NCBI GenBank assembly: GCA_017445145.1
Contig: JAFSVI010000125.1
Coordinates: 1 to 39,072, forward strand
Source of the DNA: Bacteroidaceae bacterium
GTDB lineage: Bacteria; Bacteroidota; Bacteroidia; Bacteroidales; Bacteroidaceae
Reading direction: 5' to 3'
DNA length: 39,072 nt
A program made the position numbers and the translations under genes. The notes beneath the pieces were generated by a model. That model made no database searches. It was not told the origin of the DNA and saw only the letters and a list, made by a program, of their open reading frames with translations. This document shows positions 7,981 to 16,878 of the stretch, one piece after another; position 1 is the first letter of the stretch, and each line of letters starts with the position of its first letter.

Positions 7981-9429
7981 TCAGAAGTGGCTGCTGCCGT
8001 CAAAACAGTGGGTACACACTTGCTCCTTGGGTAGCCCGATGGCCTTGATGAGAATCTCGATGGTGTTGAAGCGCAGCGAGGTGAGTCCCAGGCGGCGGCC
8101 TATCTCCTCCACCATGGCGCGGTAACGCTCCGAGTCGGTGCGCGCGTATTCCTGCAGCACCTCTGTGGGTGTGGTGGCCTCGGCTCCCATGCCTCCTGTT
8201 GATGTGTCGCGTTCGCCCTCGAGGTCGCGTATGACCTGCCGTGTGATGAGTTCGAGGTCGCTCTTCGATGCCGAGAAGTTGATGAACGGGCAACCGTAGA
8301 TGAGTGGCGGGCATGCTATGCGCATGTGCACCTCCTTTGCACCGAGGTCGAAGAGGCCCAGCACGTTGTCGCGCAGCTGTGTGCCGCGCACGATGCTGTC
8401 GTCGCAGAACAGGCATCGCTTGCCGCTGAGGGCATCCTGGTTGGGGATGAGCTTCATCTTGGCCACGAGGTCGCGCGTGAGCTGGTTGCCGGGCATGAAG
8501 CTGCGCGGCCAGGTGGGCGTGTATTTGGAGATGGCGCGGCGGTAGGGCACGCCCATGCCCTCGGCATAGCCGGTGGCCATGCCCACGCCCGAGTCGGGGA
8601 TGCCGCTGACGCTGTCCACGGCGGTGGTGTCCTCGCGCCCCATGAGCACGCCGCACTCGTGGCGCATGGCCTCGACGTTGCGGCCCTCGTAGGTGGAGGT
8701 GGGGAAGCCGTAGTACACCCACAGGAAGGAGCATACCTGCATGTCGCGCCCAGGGGTCTGCAGCTGCTCCACGCCGGCGGTGGTGATGCGCACTATCTCG
8801 CCGGGACCCAGGAAACGCTCGATGTCGAAGCCCAGGTTGGGGAACGACGTCGTCTCGCTCGTGGCCGCCCAGGCTCCCTCTTTGGCTCCCAGCACGATGG
8901 GTGTTCGCCCGAGGCGGTCGCGCGCGGCTATGATGCCGTTTTCGGTGAGGATGAGCATGGAGCATGAGCCTTTGATGCGGGCAAACACGTTGTTGATGCC
9001 CTCGACGTATGTGCGTCCCTGCTGGATGAGGATGGTGACGAGTTCCGTGGGGTTGGTCTTGCCCGACGACATCTCGGAGAAGTGCTCGCCCTGGGCCAGG
9101 AGCTCGTCGGTGAGTTCCTTGAGGTTGTTGATGCGCGCCACGGTGACGACGGCCATCTTGCCCAGGTGTGAGTTCACCATGATGGGTTGCGGGTCGGTGT
9201 CGGAGATGACGCCGATGCCGCTGTTGCCCACGAAGCGCTGCAGCTCGCTCTCGAAGCGTGTGCGGAAATAGTTGTTCTCCAGGTTGTGGATGCTGCGGAA
9301 GAAGCCCTTGCTCTCGGAGTAGGTTGCCAGGCCGCCGCGCTTGGTGCCCAGGTGGGAGTTGTAGTCGGTCCCGTAGAAGAGGTCTGTGATGACGGGACGT
9401 GTGCTGATGGTTCCGAAAAAGCCGCCCAT
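7981..9429 (-). CDS. PurF-like amidophosphoribosyltransferase paralogue without the N-terminal cysteine
   Basis: The 482-residue protein has the two-domain PurF layout: an N-terminal Ntn-hydrolase glutaminase fold and a C-terminal phosphoribosyltransferase domain with the PRPP loop LFCDDSIVRGTQ (about 340-351). Cysteines matching the iron-sulphur ligands of Bacillus-type PurF seem present (MQVCSFLWVYYGF; IYGCPF; VCTHCF near the C-terminus). True PurF exposes a catalytic Cys at position 1 or 2; this protein starts MGGFFGTIS and has none there. This MGGFFG form is known in Bacteroidales as a second copy beside a normal purF. It may be ammonia-dependent, regulatory or of another function. It lies 14 bp downstream of sulP, probably co-transcribed. 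Confidence 0.88.
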   Translation of the reverse strand: MGGFFGTISTRPVITDLFYGTDYNSHLGTKRGGLATYSESKGFFRSIHNLENNYFRTRFESELQRFVGNSGIGVISDTDPQPIMVNSHLGKMAVVTVARINNLKELTDELLAQGEHFSEMSSGKTNPTELVTILIQQGRTYVEGINNVFARIKGSCSMLILTENGIIAARDRLGRTPIVLGAKEGAWAATSETTSFPNLGFDIERFLGPGEIVRITTAGVEQLQTPGRDMQVCSFLWVYYGFPTSTYEGRNVEAMRHECGVLMGREDTTAVDSVSGIPDSGVGMATGYAEGMGVPYRRAISKYTPTWPRSFMPGNQLTRDLVAKMKLIPNQDALSGKRCLFCDDSIVRGTQLRDNVLGLFDLGAKEVHMRIACPPLIYGCPFINFSASKSDLELITRQVIRDLEGERDTSTGGMGAEATTPTEVLQEYARTDSERYRAMVEEIGRRLGLTSLRFNTIEILIKAIGLPKEQVCTHCFDGSSHF

Positions 9430-9443
9430 GTGTGTGAGAGTTA

Positions 9444-11165
9444 TTATGTTGTTGGTGTGTTGCGGTCTGCCAGCACCAGCTCTGCGCGCTTCAGGGCGGC
9501 GTTGATGTGGGGCTGTATGTTGTCTTCGCCGACGATGGCGCCGAAGTTGTTGTGCATGAGCACCTCGCGCACCTTGGGCTGCACGCCGGAGAGAATGACG
9601 TGTATGCCCTGCGCGTGGGACATCTCCACGAGGTTCTGCAGGTTGTGCATGCCCGTGCTATCGATGAAGGGCACGCGGCGCATGCGTATGATGCGCACCT
9701 TTGGGCGCAATGGGCTGCGCGACATGATCTCCTCGAAGCGGTTGGCGATGCCGAAGAAGAACGGACCGTTGATTTCATACACCTCGCAGCCGTCGGGCAC
9801 GCGGAAGTGCTCGAGGTTCGTGGCCTCGAAATCGACCTCCGTGGCGGGGTCTATCTCGTCGGTGATGACGCTGACCTGCGTGGTCTCGGCCATGCGGCGC
9901 ATGCAGAGCAGGCATGCCAGCATGAGGCCCACCTCTATGGCCACGGTGAGGTCGAAGACGACGGTGAGCAGGAAGGTGATGAGCAGCACGGAGACGTCCG
10001 ACTTGGGGTTGTGCATCAGTTGGCGGAATGTGCGCCAGCCCGACATGTTGTAGCTCACGATGACGAGCACTCCTGCCAGACATGCCATGGGGATGTACTG
10101 TGCAAGGGGCATGAGCAGCAGGAAGATGAGCAGCAGCACCACGGCGTGGACGATGCCCGCCACGGGTGTCTGCCCGCCGTTGTTGATGTTGGTCATGGTG
10201 CGCGCTATGGCGCCCGTGGCGGGTATGCCGCCGAAGATGGGCGAGACGATGTTGGCCACGCCCTGTGCCAGAAGCTCCTGGTTGGAGTCGTGGCGGTCGC
10301 CGATGACACCGTCGGCCACCGTGGCCGAGAGCAGCGACTCTATGGCTCCGAGCACGGCGATGGTCAGCGCCGGGGCAAAGAGGTTGCGCACCACCTCCCA
10401 CGAGAGCGCCGGCACGGTGGGGGGCGGCAGCGCGGCGTTGATGGTGAAGCGGTCGCCGATGGTATCGACGGCCGTGGCCAGGCCGTGGGCCTTGAGCAGC
10501 AGCACGGCCACGGTCATGACGATGATGGCCACGAGCGACCCCGGGATTTTGTTCAAGGCCGAGAGGCGCCCGCCGACATAGCGCACGCGGTTGGCCAAGG
10601 GCCACAGCGCTATGATGGCCACCGAACCCACGCCCACCGCCGCGCTCCAGGCGTCGATGGTGCCGATGTGGCGCGCATAGCACACCCACTTCGAGACGAA
10701 GTCGGCCGGCACGTCGCCCGCGATGGTCAGCCCCAGCAGGTCCTTGACCTGCGTGGTGAAGATGGTGAGCGCTATGCCGCTGGTGAAGCCCACGACGATG
10801 GGGTAGGGGATGTACTTGATGATGGTGCCCAGGCGCAGGGCTCCCAGCAGGATGAGCATCAGGCCGGCGATGACGGTGGCCACCATGAGGCCTTGCAGCC
10901 CATACTGGCCTATGATGCCGGCGATGATGACGATGAAAGCACCCGTGGGACCTCCGATCTGGACTTTGGAACCGCCGAGCAGCGAGATGACGAAACCGGC
11001 CACGATGGCTGTGATGATGCCCTGTTCGGGCGTTACCCCCGAAGCTATTCCGAAGGCGATGGCGAGTGGCAACGCCACAATGCCCACTATGATGCCGGCC
11101 ATGAGGTCCTTGACGAAGGTGGCGCGGTCGTAGTGGCGAAGGCTGTCGATGATGCTTGGACGCAT
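9444..11165 (-). CDS. SulP family anion transporter with STAS domain
   Basis: Inner-membrane transporter of 573 residues with about 12-14 hydrophobic helices, beginning after SLRHYDRATFVKDLMAGIIVG and including ALPLAIAFGIASGVTPEQG and GGPTGAF, the family signature region. A cytoplasmic STAS domain follows (about 430-573) with FIDSTGMHNL near 504. SulP proteins carry bicarbonate, sulphate or other anions; the substrate cannot be told from sequence. The frame is open to 11234, but the ATG at 11165 starts the conserved region and follows a -7 box. The PurF-like gene follows after 14 bp, so transport and that enzyme may be co-expressed. Confidence 0.93.
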   Translation of the reverse strand: MRPSIIDSLRHYDRATFVKDLMAGIIVGIVALPLAIAFGIASGVTPEQGIITAIVAGFVISLLGGSKVQIGGPTGAFIVIIAGIIGQYGLQGLMVATVIAGLMLILLGALRLGTIIKYIPYPIVVGFTSGIALTIFTTQVKDLLGLTIAGDVPADFVSKWVCYARHIGTIDAWSAAVGVGSVAIIALWPLANRVRYVGGRLSALNKIPGSLVAIIVMTVAVLLLKAHGLATAVDTIGDRFTINAALPPPTVPALSWEVVRNLFAPALTIAVLGAIESLLSATVADGVIGDRHDSNQELLAQGVANIVSPIFGGIPATGAIARTMTNINNGGQTPVAGIVHAVVLLLIFLLLMPLAQYIPMACLAGVLVIVSYNMSGWRTFRQLMHNPKSDVSVLLITFLLTVVFDLTVAIEVGLMLACLLCMRRMAETTQVSVITDEIDPATEVDFEATNLEHFRVPDGCEVYEINGPFFFGIANRFEEIMSRSPLRPKVRIIRMRRVPFIDSTGMHNLQNLVEMSHAQGIHVILSGVQPKVREVLMHNNFGAIVGEDNIQPHINAALKRAELVLADRNTPTT

Positions 11166-11197
11166 GCAGTAAGTGGGTGTTGTGTGATTTGGCGCTG

Positions 11198-11205
11198 CAA
11201 AGGTA
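11198..11205 (-). promoter_or_regulatory. -7 box for sulP
   Basis: TACCTTTG on the minus strand, followed by CAGCGC as at asnA and der. No good TTTG is found 19-21 bp upstream, so the -33 element is weak. The ATG is 32 bp downstream. The box rules out the in-frame ATGs at about 11210-11234, which lie upstream of it. Confidence 0.65.
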
Positions 11206-11291
11206 GTCATTCTTTGGCTAACGGCCATCATCATCGCTGCGTTTTGTGGCCGCGGCCATGCACTTTTTTGACGTATTTCTGCCAGCTCGCG

Positions 11292-12758
11292 TCAGCTCGC
11301 CTCCTCGGGCCAGTTGACGAGATACACGCGCTCCGTGGCGCGCGTCACTGCCGTGTAGAGCCACCGGTAGTAGTCCGGCCCCATCTGCTCGGCGCTGACG
11401 CTGCCCTGGTCTATGAACACGCGCTGCCACTGCCCGCCCTGCGCCTTGTGGCACGTCAGCGCGTAGGCGTACTTGATTTGCAGCGCGTTGAAGTAGGGGT
11501 CCTCGCGCACGGCCTTCATGCGCTCGCGCTTGGTGGTGAGTTCGGGGTAGTCGTCCCACACGCGCTGGAACAGCTGCTCCTGTTGCTCGCGGCCCAGGGC
11601 CGGGGCGTCGCTCTGCAGCGTGTCGAGCAGGAGCGTGGCCTCCACCTCCATGTCGGCATAGTCGGGGAAACGCAGTGTGGCGTCGGCAAAGCGGAAACCA
11701 TGCTCGCTGCGCTCGCGCCGCAGGCGCACGATGCGCGCCATGTCGCCGTTGGCCAGGAAGTCCATGGCCCGCGCGCCCGGTTGTGCCTCCTCGTGGGCAC
11801 CGCGCCCCTGTGTCTGCGGCTCGGGTTTCACCCAATGGTAGTTGTTCTTGGCGATGAGCACGCGGTCGCCGCTCTCGAGCTCCGCCTCGTAGCACATCAC
11901 GCGCGCGCGTATTCCTTTATTATACGCGCCCGCGCGAAAGTTGGACCGCGTGATGACTATTGTCTCGTCGCCGCCACACTCGGCATAGGCCTGCTCCAGC
12001 GCCTCGATGAGCTCGCTGCCCGGCAGACGGCAGATGTCGGCAAAGCCGCGCAGACGCAGGTGTGGCAGCGCCAGGCAGTCGCCGGCCATGAGCTGGCGCC
12101 GCAGCAGCGTGGCGTTGGTGAGGATGCCCGACCCATCGAGCTGGCGCACCACCTGCCGCAGCTCAACCTGCGTCACGCTGAGGCCGTAGCCACCGAGCAC
12201 GTCGCTCTCCAGCGCCGGGCTTGCGGCCTCGCCCACCGGCGGCAGCTGCGCCGTGTCGCCCACGAGCATGAGGCGGCAGCCCTGGCCGGAATAGACATAG
12301 TGGATGAGGTCGTCGAGAAGGCTCCCCGTGCCGAAGGCCATGCCGCCGGAGCTGTGGCGCGGGAGCATCGATGCTTCGTCCACGATGAACAGCGCGTCGC
12401 GCATGAGGTTCACACCCTGCAGGAAGTCGCCGCCGTCGGCAGCAAACGCCTTCTGGCGGTAGATGCGGCGGTGGATGGTGAAGGCGGCGTGGCCGGCATG
12501 GCCGGCAAACACCTTGGCGGCGCGCCCCGTGGGAGCCAGGAGCACGGTGGGCTGACCCAGGAGGCGCAGCGTGCGCACCAGCGCCCCCACGAGCGATGTC
12601 TTGCCCGTGCCGGCATAGCCCCGGACGATGAGCGCGGCGTCGGCCTCGCGGCCGATGACGAACTCTGCCATGCTCCGTGCTGCATTGCGCTGCTCGTCGG
12701 TGGCTTCGAAGGGGCAATTCTCAAGGATTAAGCCCTGCATTTGGGTGATTATTGGCAT
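11292..12758 (-). CDS. RecD-like superfamily 1 DNA helicase
   Basis: ATP-driven 5'-3'-type helicase of the RecD/Dda group, 488 residues. The motifs in order are Walker A GYAGTGKTS (47-55), LLAPTGRAA (Ia), Walker B FIVDEASML (about 124-132), LMLVGDTAQLPPVG (III), YALTCHKAQGGQW (V) and LYTAVTRATERVYLV (VI). It lacks the long N-terminal region of RecD2 and any RecB/RecC partner nearby, matching a compact helicase common in Bacteroidales next to DUF3822 and rsmD. A second in-frame ATG at 12740 is possible. The gene is divergent from the 227-residue protein gene and does not share a clear promoter. Confidence 0.92.
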   Translation of the reverse strand: MPIITQMQGLILENCPFEATDEQRNAARSMAEFVIGREADAALIVRGYAGTGKTSLVGALVRTLRLLGQPTVLLAPTGRAAKVFAGHAGHAAFTIHRRIYRQKAFAADGGDFLQGVNLMRDALFIVDEASMLPRHSSGGMAFGTGSLLDDLIHYVYSGQGCRLMLVGDTAQLPPVGEAASPALESDVLGGYGLSVTQVELRQVVRQLDGSGILTNATLLRRQLMAGDCLALPHLRLRGFADICRLPGSELIEALEQAYAECGGDETIVITRSNFRAGAYNKGIRARVMCYEAELESGDRVLIAKNNYHWVKPEPQTQGRGAHEEAQPGARAMDFLANGDMARIVRLRRERSEHGFRFADATLRFPDYADMEVEATLLLDTLQSDAPALGREQQEQLFQRVWDDYPELTTKRERMKAVREDPYFNALQIKYAYALTCHKAQGGQWQRVFIDQGSVSAEQMGPDYYRWLYTAVTRATERVYLVNWPEEAS

Positions 12759-12829
12759 CGAAACGAAAAAAAATGGCTTGAAGAGTGAAAAAGTTGGGCT
12801 ATTATTAGGCGGATTTGGATAATTCTTCC

Positions 12830-12837
12830 TAATTTTG
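12830..12837 (+). promoter_or_regulatory. -7 box for the pilin-like protein operon
   Basis: TAATTTTG fits TAnnTTTG. TTAG at 12805-12808, 21 bp upstream, is a one-mismatch -33 element. The ATG at 12875 follows after 37 bp. Confidence 0.6.
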
Positions 12838-12874
12838 CGGTGCGAAAGTACACAAAAACATTCACATACGCAAC

Positions 12875-13558
12875 ATGAAAAGGATTTTTAACGCGCTTTT
12901 AGCCGTGTGTGTCGTCGCGCTTCTGTTCATCTGCTGGCGCAGCATCCAGGACGACATCGACTTCAAGGAAGAAGTCACAGTGAGAGAAAACGCCGTCAAG
13001 GCCCGTCTGCTTCAAATCAAAGCTGCCGAGGAAGAGTACAAGCTTCAGCATGAAGGCATGTACTGCGACAGCCTCTGGAAACTCGTCGCCTTCGTGCGCG
13101 ACGGCCGCATCGCCAAGGTCGTCAAGGAGGGTGTGCTCTCCGACGAGCAGATGGAGAAGGGCCTCACCGAGGCATCTGCCGCCGCCATCGTCAACAGCGG
13201 CGACGCTGCCGCCATCGCTGCCAACGGCCTGCAGGGCTTCCGCCGCGACACGACGTGGGTGAACCTCTCCGACTCCCTCTTTGGCCCGGGCTTCAACAGC
13301 GATTCCCTGCGCTATATCCCCTATGCCGAGGGCGACACCTTCGAGCTGCAGTCGTTCACCAACCTCACCCGTTCGGGCACCATACAGTATGTCATGGAGT
13401 GCTGCGCTCCCGATGCCTCATTCCTCAAGAACATGGGCCGCAACGGCGACCGCCTCATCGTCAACCGCAAGCAGCTGGCCGACGACATGGGCAACTACCC
13501 TGGCCTGAAGATTGGTGACCTCAGCAACTGGAACAACAATGCCGGCAACTGGGAGTAA
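12875..13558 (+). CDS. conserved single-pass membrane protein, pilin-like N-terminus
   Basis: Function unknown. The product has 227 residues: a short basic start, one hydrophobic helix (about 4-22, FNALLAVCVVALLFICW), then a helical segment (AVKARLLQIKAAEEEYKLQ) followed by YCDSLWKLVAFV, an arrangement that recalls pseudopilins (an inference). The rest is soluble and mixed, presumably periplasmic, and ends NWNNNAGNWE. No catalytic motif is seen. It is first in a transcript with DUF3822, rsmD and the ClC gene, and its last 20 bp overlap the likely start of DUF3822. A terminator-like hairpin begins 21 bp after its stop. Confidence 0.8.
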   Translation: MKRIFNALLAVCVVALLFICWRSIQDDIDFKEEVTVRENAVKARLLQIKAAEEEYKLQHEGMYCDSLWKLVAFVRDGRIAKVVKEGVLSDEQMEKGLTEASAAAIVNSGDAAAIAANGLQGFRRDTTWVNLSDSLFGPGFNSDSLRYIPYAEGDTFELQSFTNLTRSGTIQYVMECCAPDASFLKNMGRNGDRLIVNRKQLADDMGNYPGLKIGDLSNWNNNAGNWE

Positions 13559-14468
13559 GTCCTTTCGACCGTTAAGTCTATCCATCCGTCTGCGCACGGA
13601 TGGATTTTCTTTTTTCGTCTGCGACGTGCAGGCACCGGCGCTCGTGCGCGGCGAGCATTTCCTGACCGACGACACCCCGGAGGCCACAACGCCAGATGCC
13701 GAGGCGGCCGCCTCCACGGGCGGCGCCGGGCGCTTGGCATCGCGCCTGGCTCAGGCGCTGTCGCGCAAGGAGTATTTCAACAGTCAGATCGACCAGGTCT
13801 ATGTCCTGGCCGACGGCCCCTTCTGCCATGTGCCGTTGGAGCACTTCCGCCGTGGCGAGGCCGCCACGCTCTACTCGTGTGCCGTGGGCGCGACCGACGG
13901 CGTGCGCGTGGGCTACAACATCCTGCCCGTGCTTGAAGTGGCTGTGCTCTATGCCATCCCGGCCGAGGTGGAGGAGACCATCCTGCAGTTCTACCCCACG
14001 GCGCGCTTCTTCGCCTCCGAGGCCATGCTCTTGGAGCGCCTGGCCATCCATGCACCCCGCCTGGCTGCCGACGACGGCCGCGGGGCGGCGTTGCCGCTCT
14101 TCGTCAGCGTCAGCGAGGGTGGCCCATCGGCCCCCGATGTCTTGGCCGTGTATCATTTCGCTGCCGACGACCCCTCGCGCGAGGCTCCGCTCCTGCGCTT
14201 TGCCAACACCTTCTGCGTGACCACCGCTGACGATGCCCTCTACTTCATCCTCAACGTGTGGCACACGCTGGGCCTCGACGGCACCACCGACGAGCTGCTC
14301 CTGCTGGGCCAGACGTCGCCGCTGCTGGCGCAGCTGCGCACGGCGCTGGCCGACTACGTCGTGGGTCTGCGCCATGTGGCGGTGGGCGACCTCTTCCCTA
14401 ATGTTTCACTCGCACGCGAGGCGAAGGTGCCGCTCGACCTCATGGCCCTGCTGCTCAATCGCCTCTGA
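13539..14468 (+). CDS. DUF3822 family protein
   Basis: Function unknown; 309 residues, cytoplasmic by appearance. The N-terminal LSIRLRTDGFSFFV is the family's characteristic opening strand pair, followed by alternating strands and helices; from memory a structural-genomics homologue was described as actin-like. The ATG at 13539 gives MPATGSKSFRPLSLSIRL and overlaps the upstream gene by 20 bp; an ATG at 13512 in the same frame is possible but adds an unconvincing leader. DUF3822 commonly precedes rsmD in Bacteroidales, as here (23 bp gap). A stem-loop with a T-tract lies inside its first codons. Confidence 0.85.
   Translation: MPATGSKSFRPLSLSIRLRTDGFSFFVCDVQAPALVRGEHFLTDDTPEATTPDAEAAASTGGAGRLASRLAQALSRKEYFNSQIDQVYVLADGPFCHVPLEHFRRGEAATLYSCAVGATDGVRVGYNILPVLEVAVLYAIPAEVEETILQFYPTARFFASEAMLLERLAIHAPRLAADDGRGAALPLFVSVSEGGPSAPDVLAVYHFAADDPSREAPLLRFANTFCVTTADDALYFILNVWHTLGLDGTTDELLLLGQTSPLLAQLRTALADYVVGLRHVAVGDLFPNVSLAREAKVPLDLMALLLNRL
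13580..13615 (+). terminator. intrinsic-terminator-like stem-loop inside the DUF3822 start
   Basis: ATCCATCCGT (13580-13589) and ACGGATGGAT (13596-13605) form a perfect 10-bp stem with a 6-nt loop, followed by a tract with 10 T in 11 bases (13605-13615). It lies 21 bp after the stop of the upstream gene but within the DUF3822 frame, where it encodes SIRLRTDGFSF. It may be a translation-coupled attenuator or a coincidence of the conserved protein motif. Confidence 0.55.
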
Positions 14469-14491
14469 CGGGCATTCTCTCTACGTAGCCT

Positions 14492-15046
14492 ATGCGCATT
14501 GTTGCCGGAACATACCGAGGGCGCCATTTCGATGTGCCACGCACCTTCAAAGCGCGCCCAACGACCGACTTCGCCAAGGAAAACCTCTTCAACGTGCTGC
14601 GAGCATACGTCGATTTCGACGCCGAGGCGCCAGCAGCACTCGACCTCTTTGCCGGCACGGGGAGCATCACGCTCGAGCTGCTTTCGCGCGGATGCGCCGA
14701 GGTGACGGCCGTGGAACTCGACGCCCTACATGCGCGCCTCATCCGCTCCTTCGTGGCCGAGCTTGGCGAGAGCCGCCGCGTAGCCGTCGTCAAGGCCGAC
14801 GTGCTGCGCTTCCTGGCGCGCCCGGCGGCGCGCACCTATGGCTTCGTCTTCGCCGACCCGCCCTATGCCCTGCCGCAGCTCGCCGAGCTGCCGCGTCTGG
14901 TGCTTGCTTCCGGCGTGGTGGCGCCAGGTGGTCTCTTCGTGCTGGAGCATGGCAGCGGCCACACCTTCACCGACCACCCCCTGTGCATCGACCACCGCAG
15001 CTGGGGCAGTGTCAATTTCACCCTTTTCCGTGTTCCTGAAGAATGA
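14492..15046 (+). CDS. rsmD: 16S rRNA (guanine-966-N2)-methyltransferase
   Basis: Methylates G966 (E. coli numbering) of 16S rRNA in the 30S subunit, using S-adenosylmethionine. The product has 184 residues: the N-terminal MRIVAGTYRGRHF and RPTTDFAKENLFN elements typical of RsmD, the SAM-binding loop DLFAGTG (51-57), and the N6/N2 amino-methyltransferase motif DPPY (122-125). Length is normal. The stop overlaps the ClC start by 4 bp (ATGA), which suggests translational coupling. Confidence 0.95.
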   Translation: MRIVAGTYRGRHFDVPRTFKARPTTDFAKENLFNVLRAYVDFDAEAPAALDLFAGTGSITLELLSRGCAEVTAVELDALHARLIRSFVAELGESRRVAVVKADVLRFLARPAARTYGFVFADPPYALPQLAELPRLVLASGVVAPGGLFVLEHGSGHTFTDHPLCIDHRSWGSVNFTLFRVPEE

Positions 15047-16824
15047 CAGATATGTGGACAAGCATCGTGGAATGGCGGCGCCGCCACATCCGCGACAAGC
15101 AGTTTATGCTGTTGCTGGCGCTGGCCATCGGTGTGCTGACGGCGCTGGCGGGCATGTTGCTCAAATGGCTCATACTGCAGATCGAGCACCTGCTCACACA
15201 CCAGTTCTCGCTCGCCACAGCCAACTGGCTCTATCTCCTCTACCCCGTCGTGGGCATTCTCATCACGGGGCTGTTCGTGAGATATGTCGTGCGCGACGAC
15301 ATAGGCCATGGCATCACCAAAATCCTATATGCCATAGCACGCAAGAAGAGCTTCATCAAAGCCCACAACACATGGTCGAGCATCATTGCATCGAGCATCA
15401 CCATTGGCTTCGGTGGCTCCGTGGGAGCTGAGGCACCCATCGTGCTCACGGGGTCCGCCATAGGCAGCAACCTCGGACGTGCCTTTGGCCTCGACGGCCG
15501 CAAGCTCCTGCTGCTCGTGGGCTGTGGCGCCGCCGGCGCCATCTCCGGGGTGTTCAAGGCGCCCATCGCCGGCCTGGTGTTCACGCTCGAGGTGCTGATG
15601 ATCGACTTCACGCTGGGCAGCCTGCTGCCGCTGCTCGTGGCATGTGTGACGGCCTCTGCCGTGACGTTTGCCCTCTCGGGCACAGACAACGTGTTCGAGT
15701 TTCACCTCACCGATGGCTTCTCCATCGGGCGGGTGCATGTGTATATCATCCTGGGCGTGGTGTGCGGCCTCATCTCGCTGTATTTCACCCGCGTGATGAA
15801 CTGGCTCGAGGACTGCTTCCGCCGTCTGGGGTCGCCCTGGCGGCGCTTCCTCGTGGCGGCACCCATCCTGAGTGTGCTCATCTTCCTCTTCCCCTCGCTC
15901 TATGGCGAGGGCTACGACACCATCCACCTCCTGCTCAACGGCCGCAGCGACGTGGAGTGGGCGCAGGTCATGGGTAGTTCCTTGTTCTATTCCTCGCCAC
16001 ATCTGCTGCTGCTCTATCTGGCAGGCGTCATCGTGTTCAAGGTGTTTGCCACAACAGCCACCAACAGCGGCGGGGGCTGCGGCGGCACCTTCGCCCCCAG
16101 CCTCTTCCTGGGCTGTGTGGCGGGCTTCCTGTTTGCCTCGCTGTGGAACATGATTCCTGGCCAGGGCACGGTGGTGCCTGAGAGCAACTTCGCCCTCCTG
16201 GGCATGGCGGGCCTGATGAGCGGCGTGATGCATGCGCCGCTGACGGGCATCTTCCTCATCGCCGAGCTAACCGGCGGCTATGGCCTCTTCCTGCCGCTGA
16301 TGATAGTGGCCACCGTGGCATACCTCACCATCATCATCTTCGAACCCCACAGCATCTACACCATGCGCCTGGCGCGCAAGGGCGAGCTCGTGACCCACAA
16401 CAAGGATCAGGCCATACTCACACTCATGTCCATGGACAGTGTCATCGAGCGCTATGAGGAGCACCTCCATCCCACCGACGACCTGGCGGAGGTGGTGCGC
16501 CAGCTCTCGTCATCGACACGCGACGTGTTCCCCGTTGTCGATGAGGGCTATCACCTGCTCGGCGTGCTCGTGCTCGACCGCGTGCGCCACGTCATGTTCC
16601 GCACCGAGCTATACCACCGCCTCCACGTGGCCGAACTCATGTCGCCATGCGCGGCGCGCCTGACCACCCACGACTCCATGGATGTCGTCATGACCGCCTT
16701 CGAGCGCACCAAGGCGTGGACGCTGCCCGTGGTCGATGAGGAGGGGGTGTTCGTGGGCTTCATACGCCGCAGCCACGTCTTTGCCCTCTACCGCACCATG
16801 GTCCACGACCTGAGCGAGGAGTAG
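15043..16824 (+). CDS. ClC chloride channel/antiporter with CBS domains
   Basis: Integral membrane anion channel or Cl-/H+ antiporter, 593 residues: about 11-12 hydrophobic helices, then two cytoplasmic CBS domains (about 460-590) that usually bind adenine nucleotides. Selectivity motifs are recognisable: GGSVGAEAP with the gating Glu at 130, and GGTFAPSLF. The first motif, GSGIP in the E. coli protein, reads GHGIT (88-92), so the serine that coordinates chloride is replaced by His; this variant occurs in other bacterial ClC proteins, and ion preference is therefore open. It is coupled to rsmD by an ATGA overlap; fmt starts 54 bp later. Confidence 0.93.
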   Translation: MTDMWTSIVEWRRRHIRDKQFMLLLALAIGVLTALAGMLLKWLILQIEHLLTHQFSLATANWLYLLYPVVGILITGLFVRYVVRDDIGHGITKILYAIARKKSFIKAHNTWSSIIASSITIGFGGSVGAEAPIVLTGSAIGSNLGRAFGLDGRKLLLLVGCGAAGAISGVFKAPIAGLVFTLEVLMIDFTLGSLLPLLVACVTASAVTFALSGTDNVFEFHLTDGFSIGRVHVYIILGVVCGLISLYFTRVMNWLEDCFRRLGSPWRRFLVAAPILSVLIFLFPSLYGEGYDTIHLLLNGRSDVEWAQVMGSSLFYSSPHLLLLYLAGVIVFKVFATTATNSGGGCGGTFAPSLFLGCVAGFLFASLWNMIPGQGTVVPESNFALLGMAGLMSGVMHAPLTGIFLIAELTGGYGLFLPLMIVATVAYLTIIIFEPHSIYTMRLARKGELVTHNKDQAILTLMSMDSVIERYEEHLHPTDDLAEVVRQLSSSTRDVFPVVDEGYHLLGVLVLDRVRHVMFRTELYHRLHVAELMSPCAARLTTHDSMDVVMTAFERTKAWTLPVVDEEGVFVGFIRRSHVFALYRTMVHDLSEE

Positions 16825-16878
16825 CCACGCCCTCAACGCCACACATCACCCTCCCCAACAACCATATCCCAAACCGTC

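Noticed and set aside
9507..12731. A 1074-codon open frame on the plus strand opposite sulP and the helicase
   Set aside because: It spans two well-supported genes and their promoter, and its translation is His/Ala/Gly-rich with no domain. It is a product of strong third-position G/C bias.
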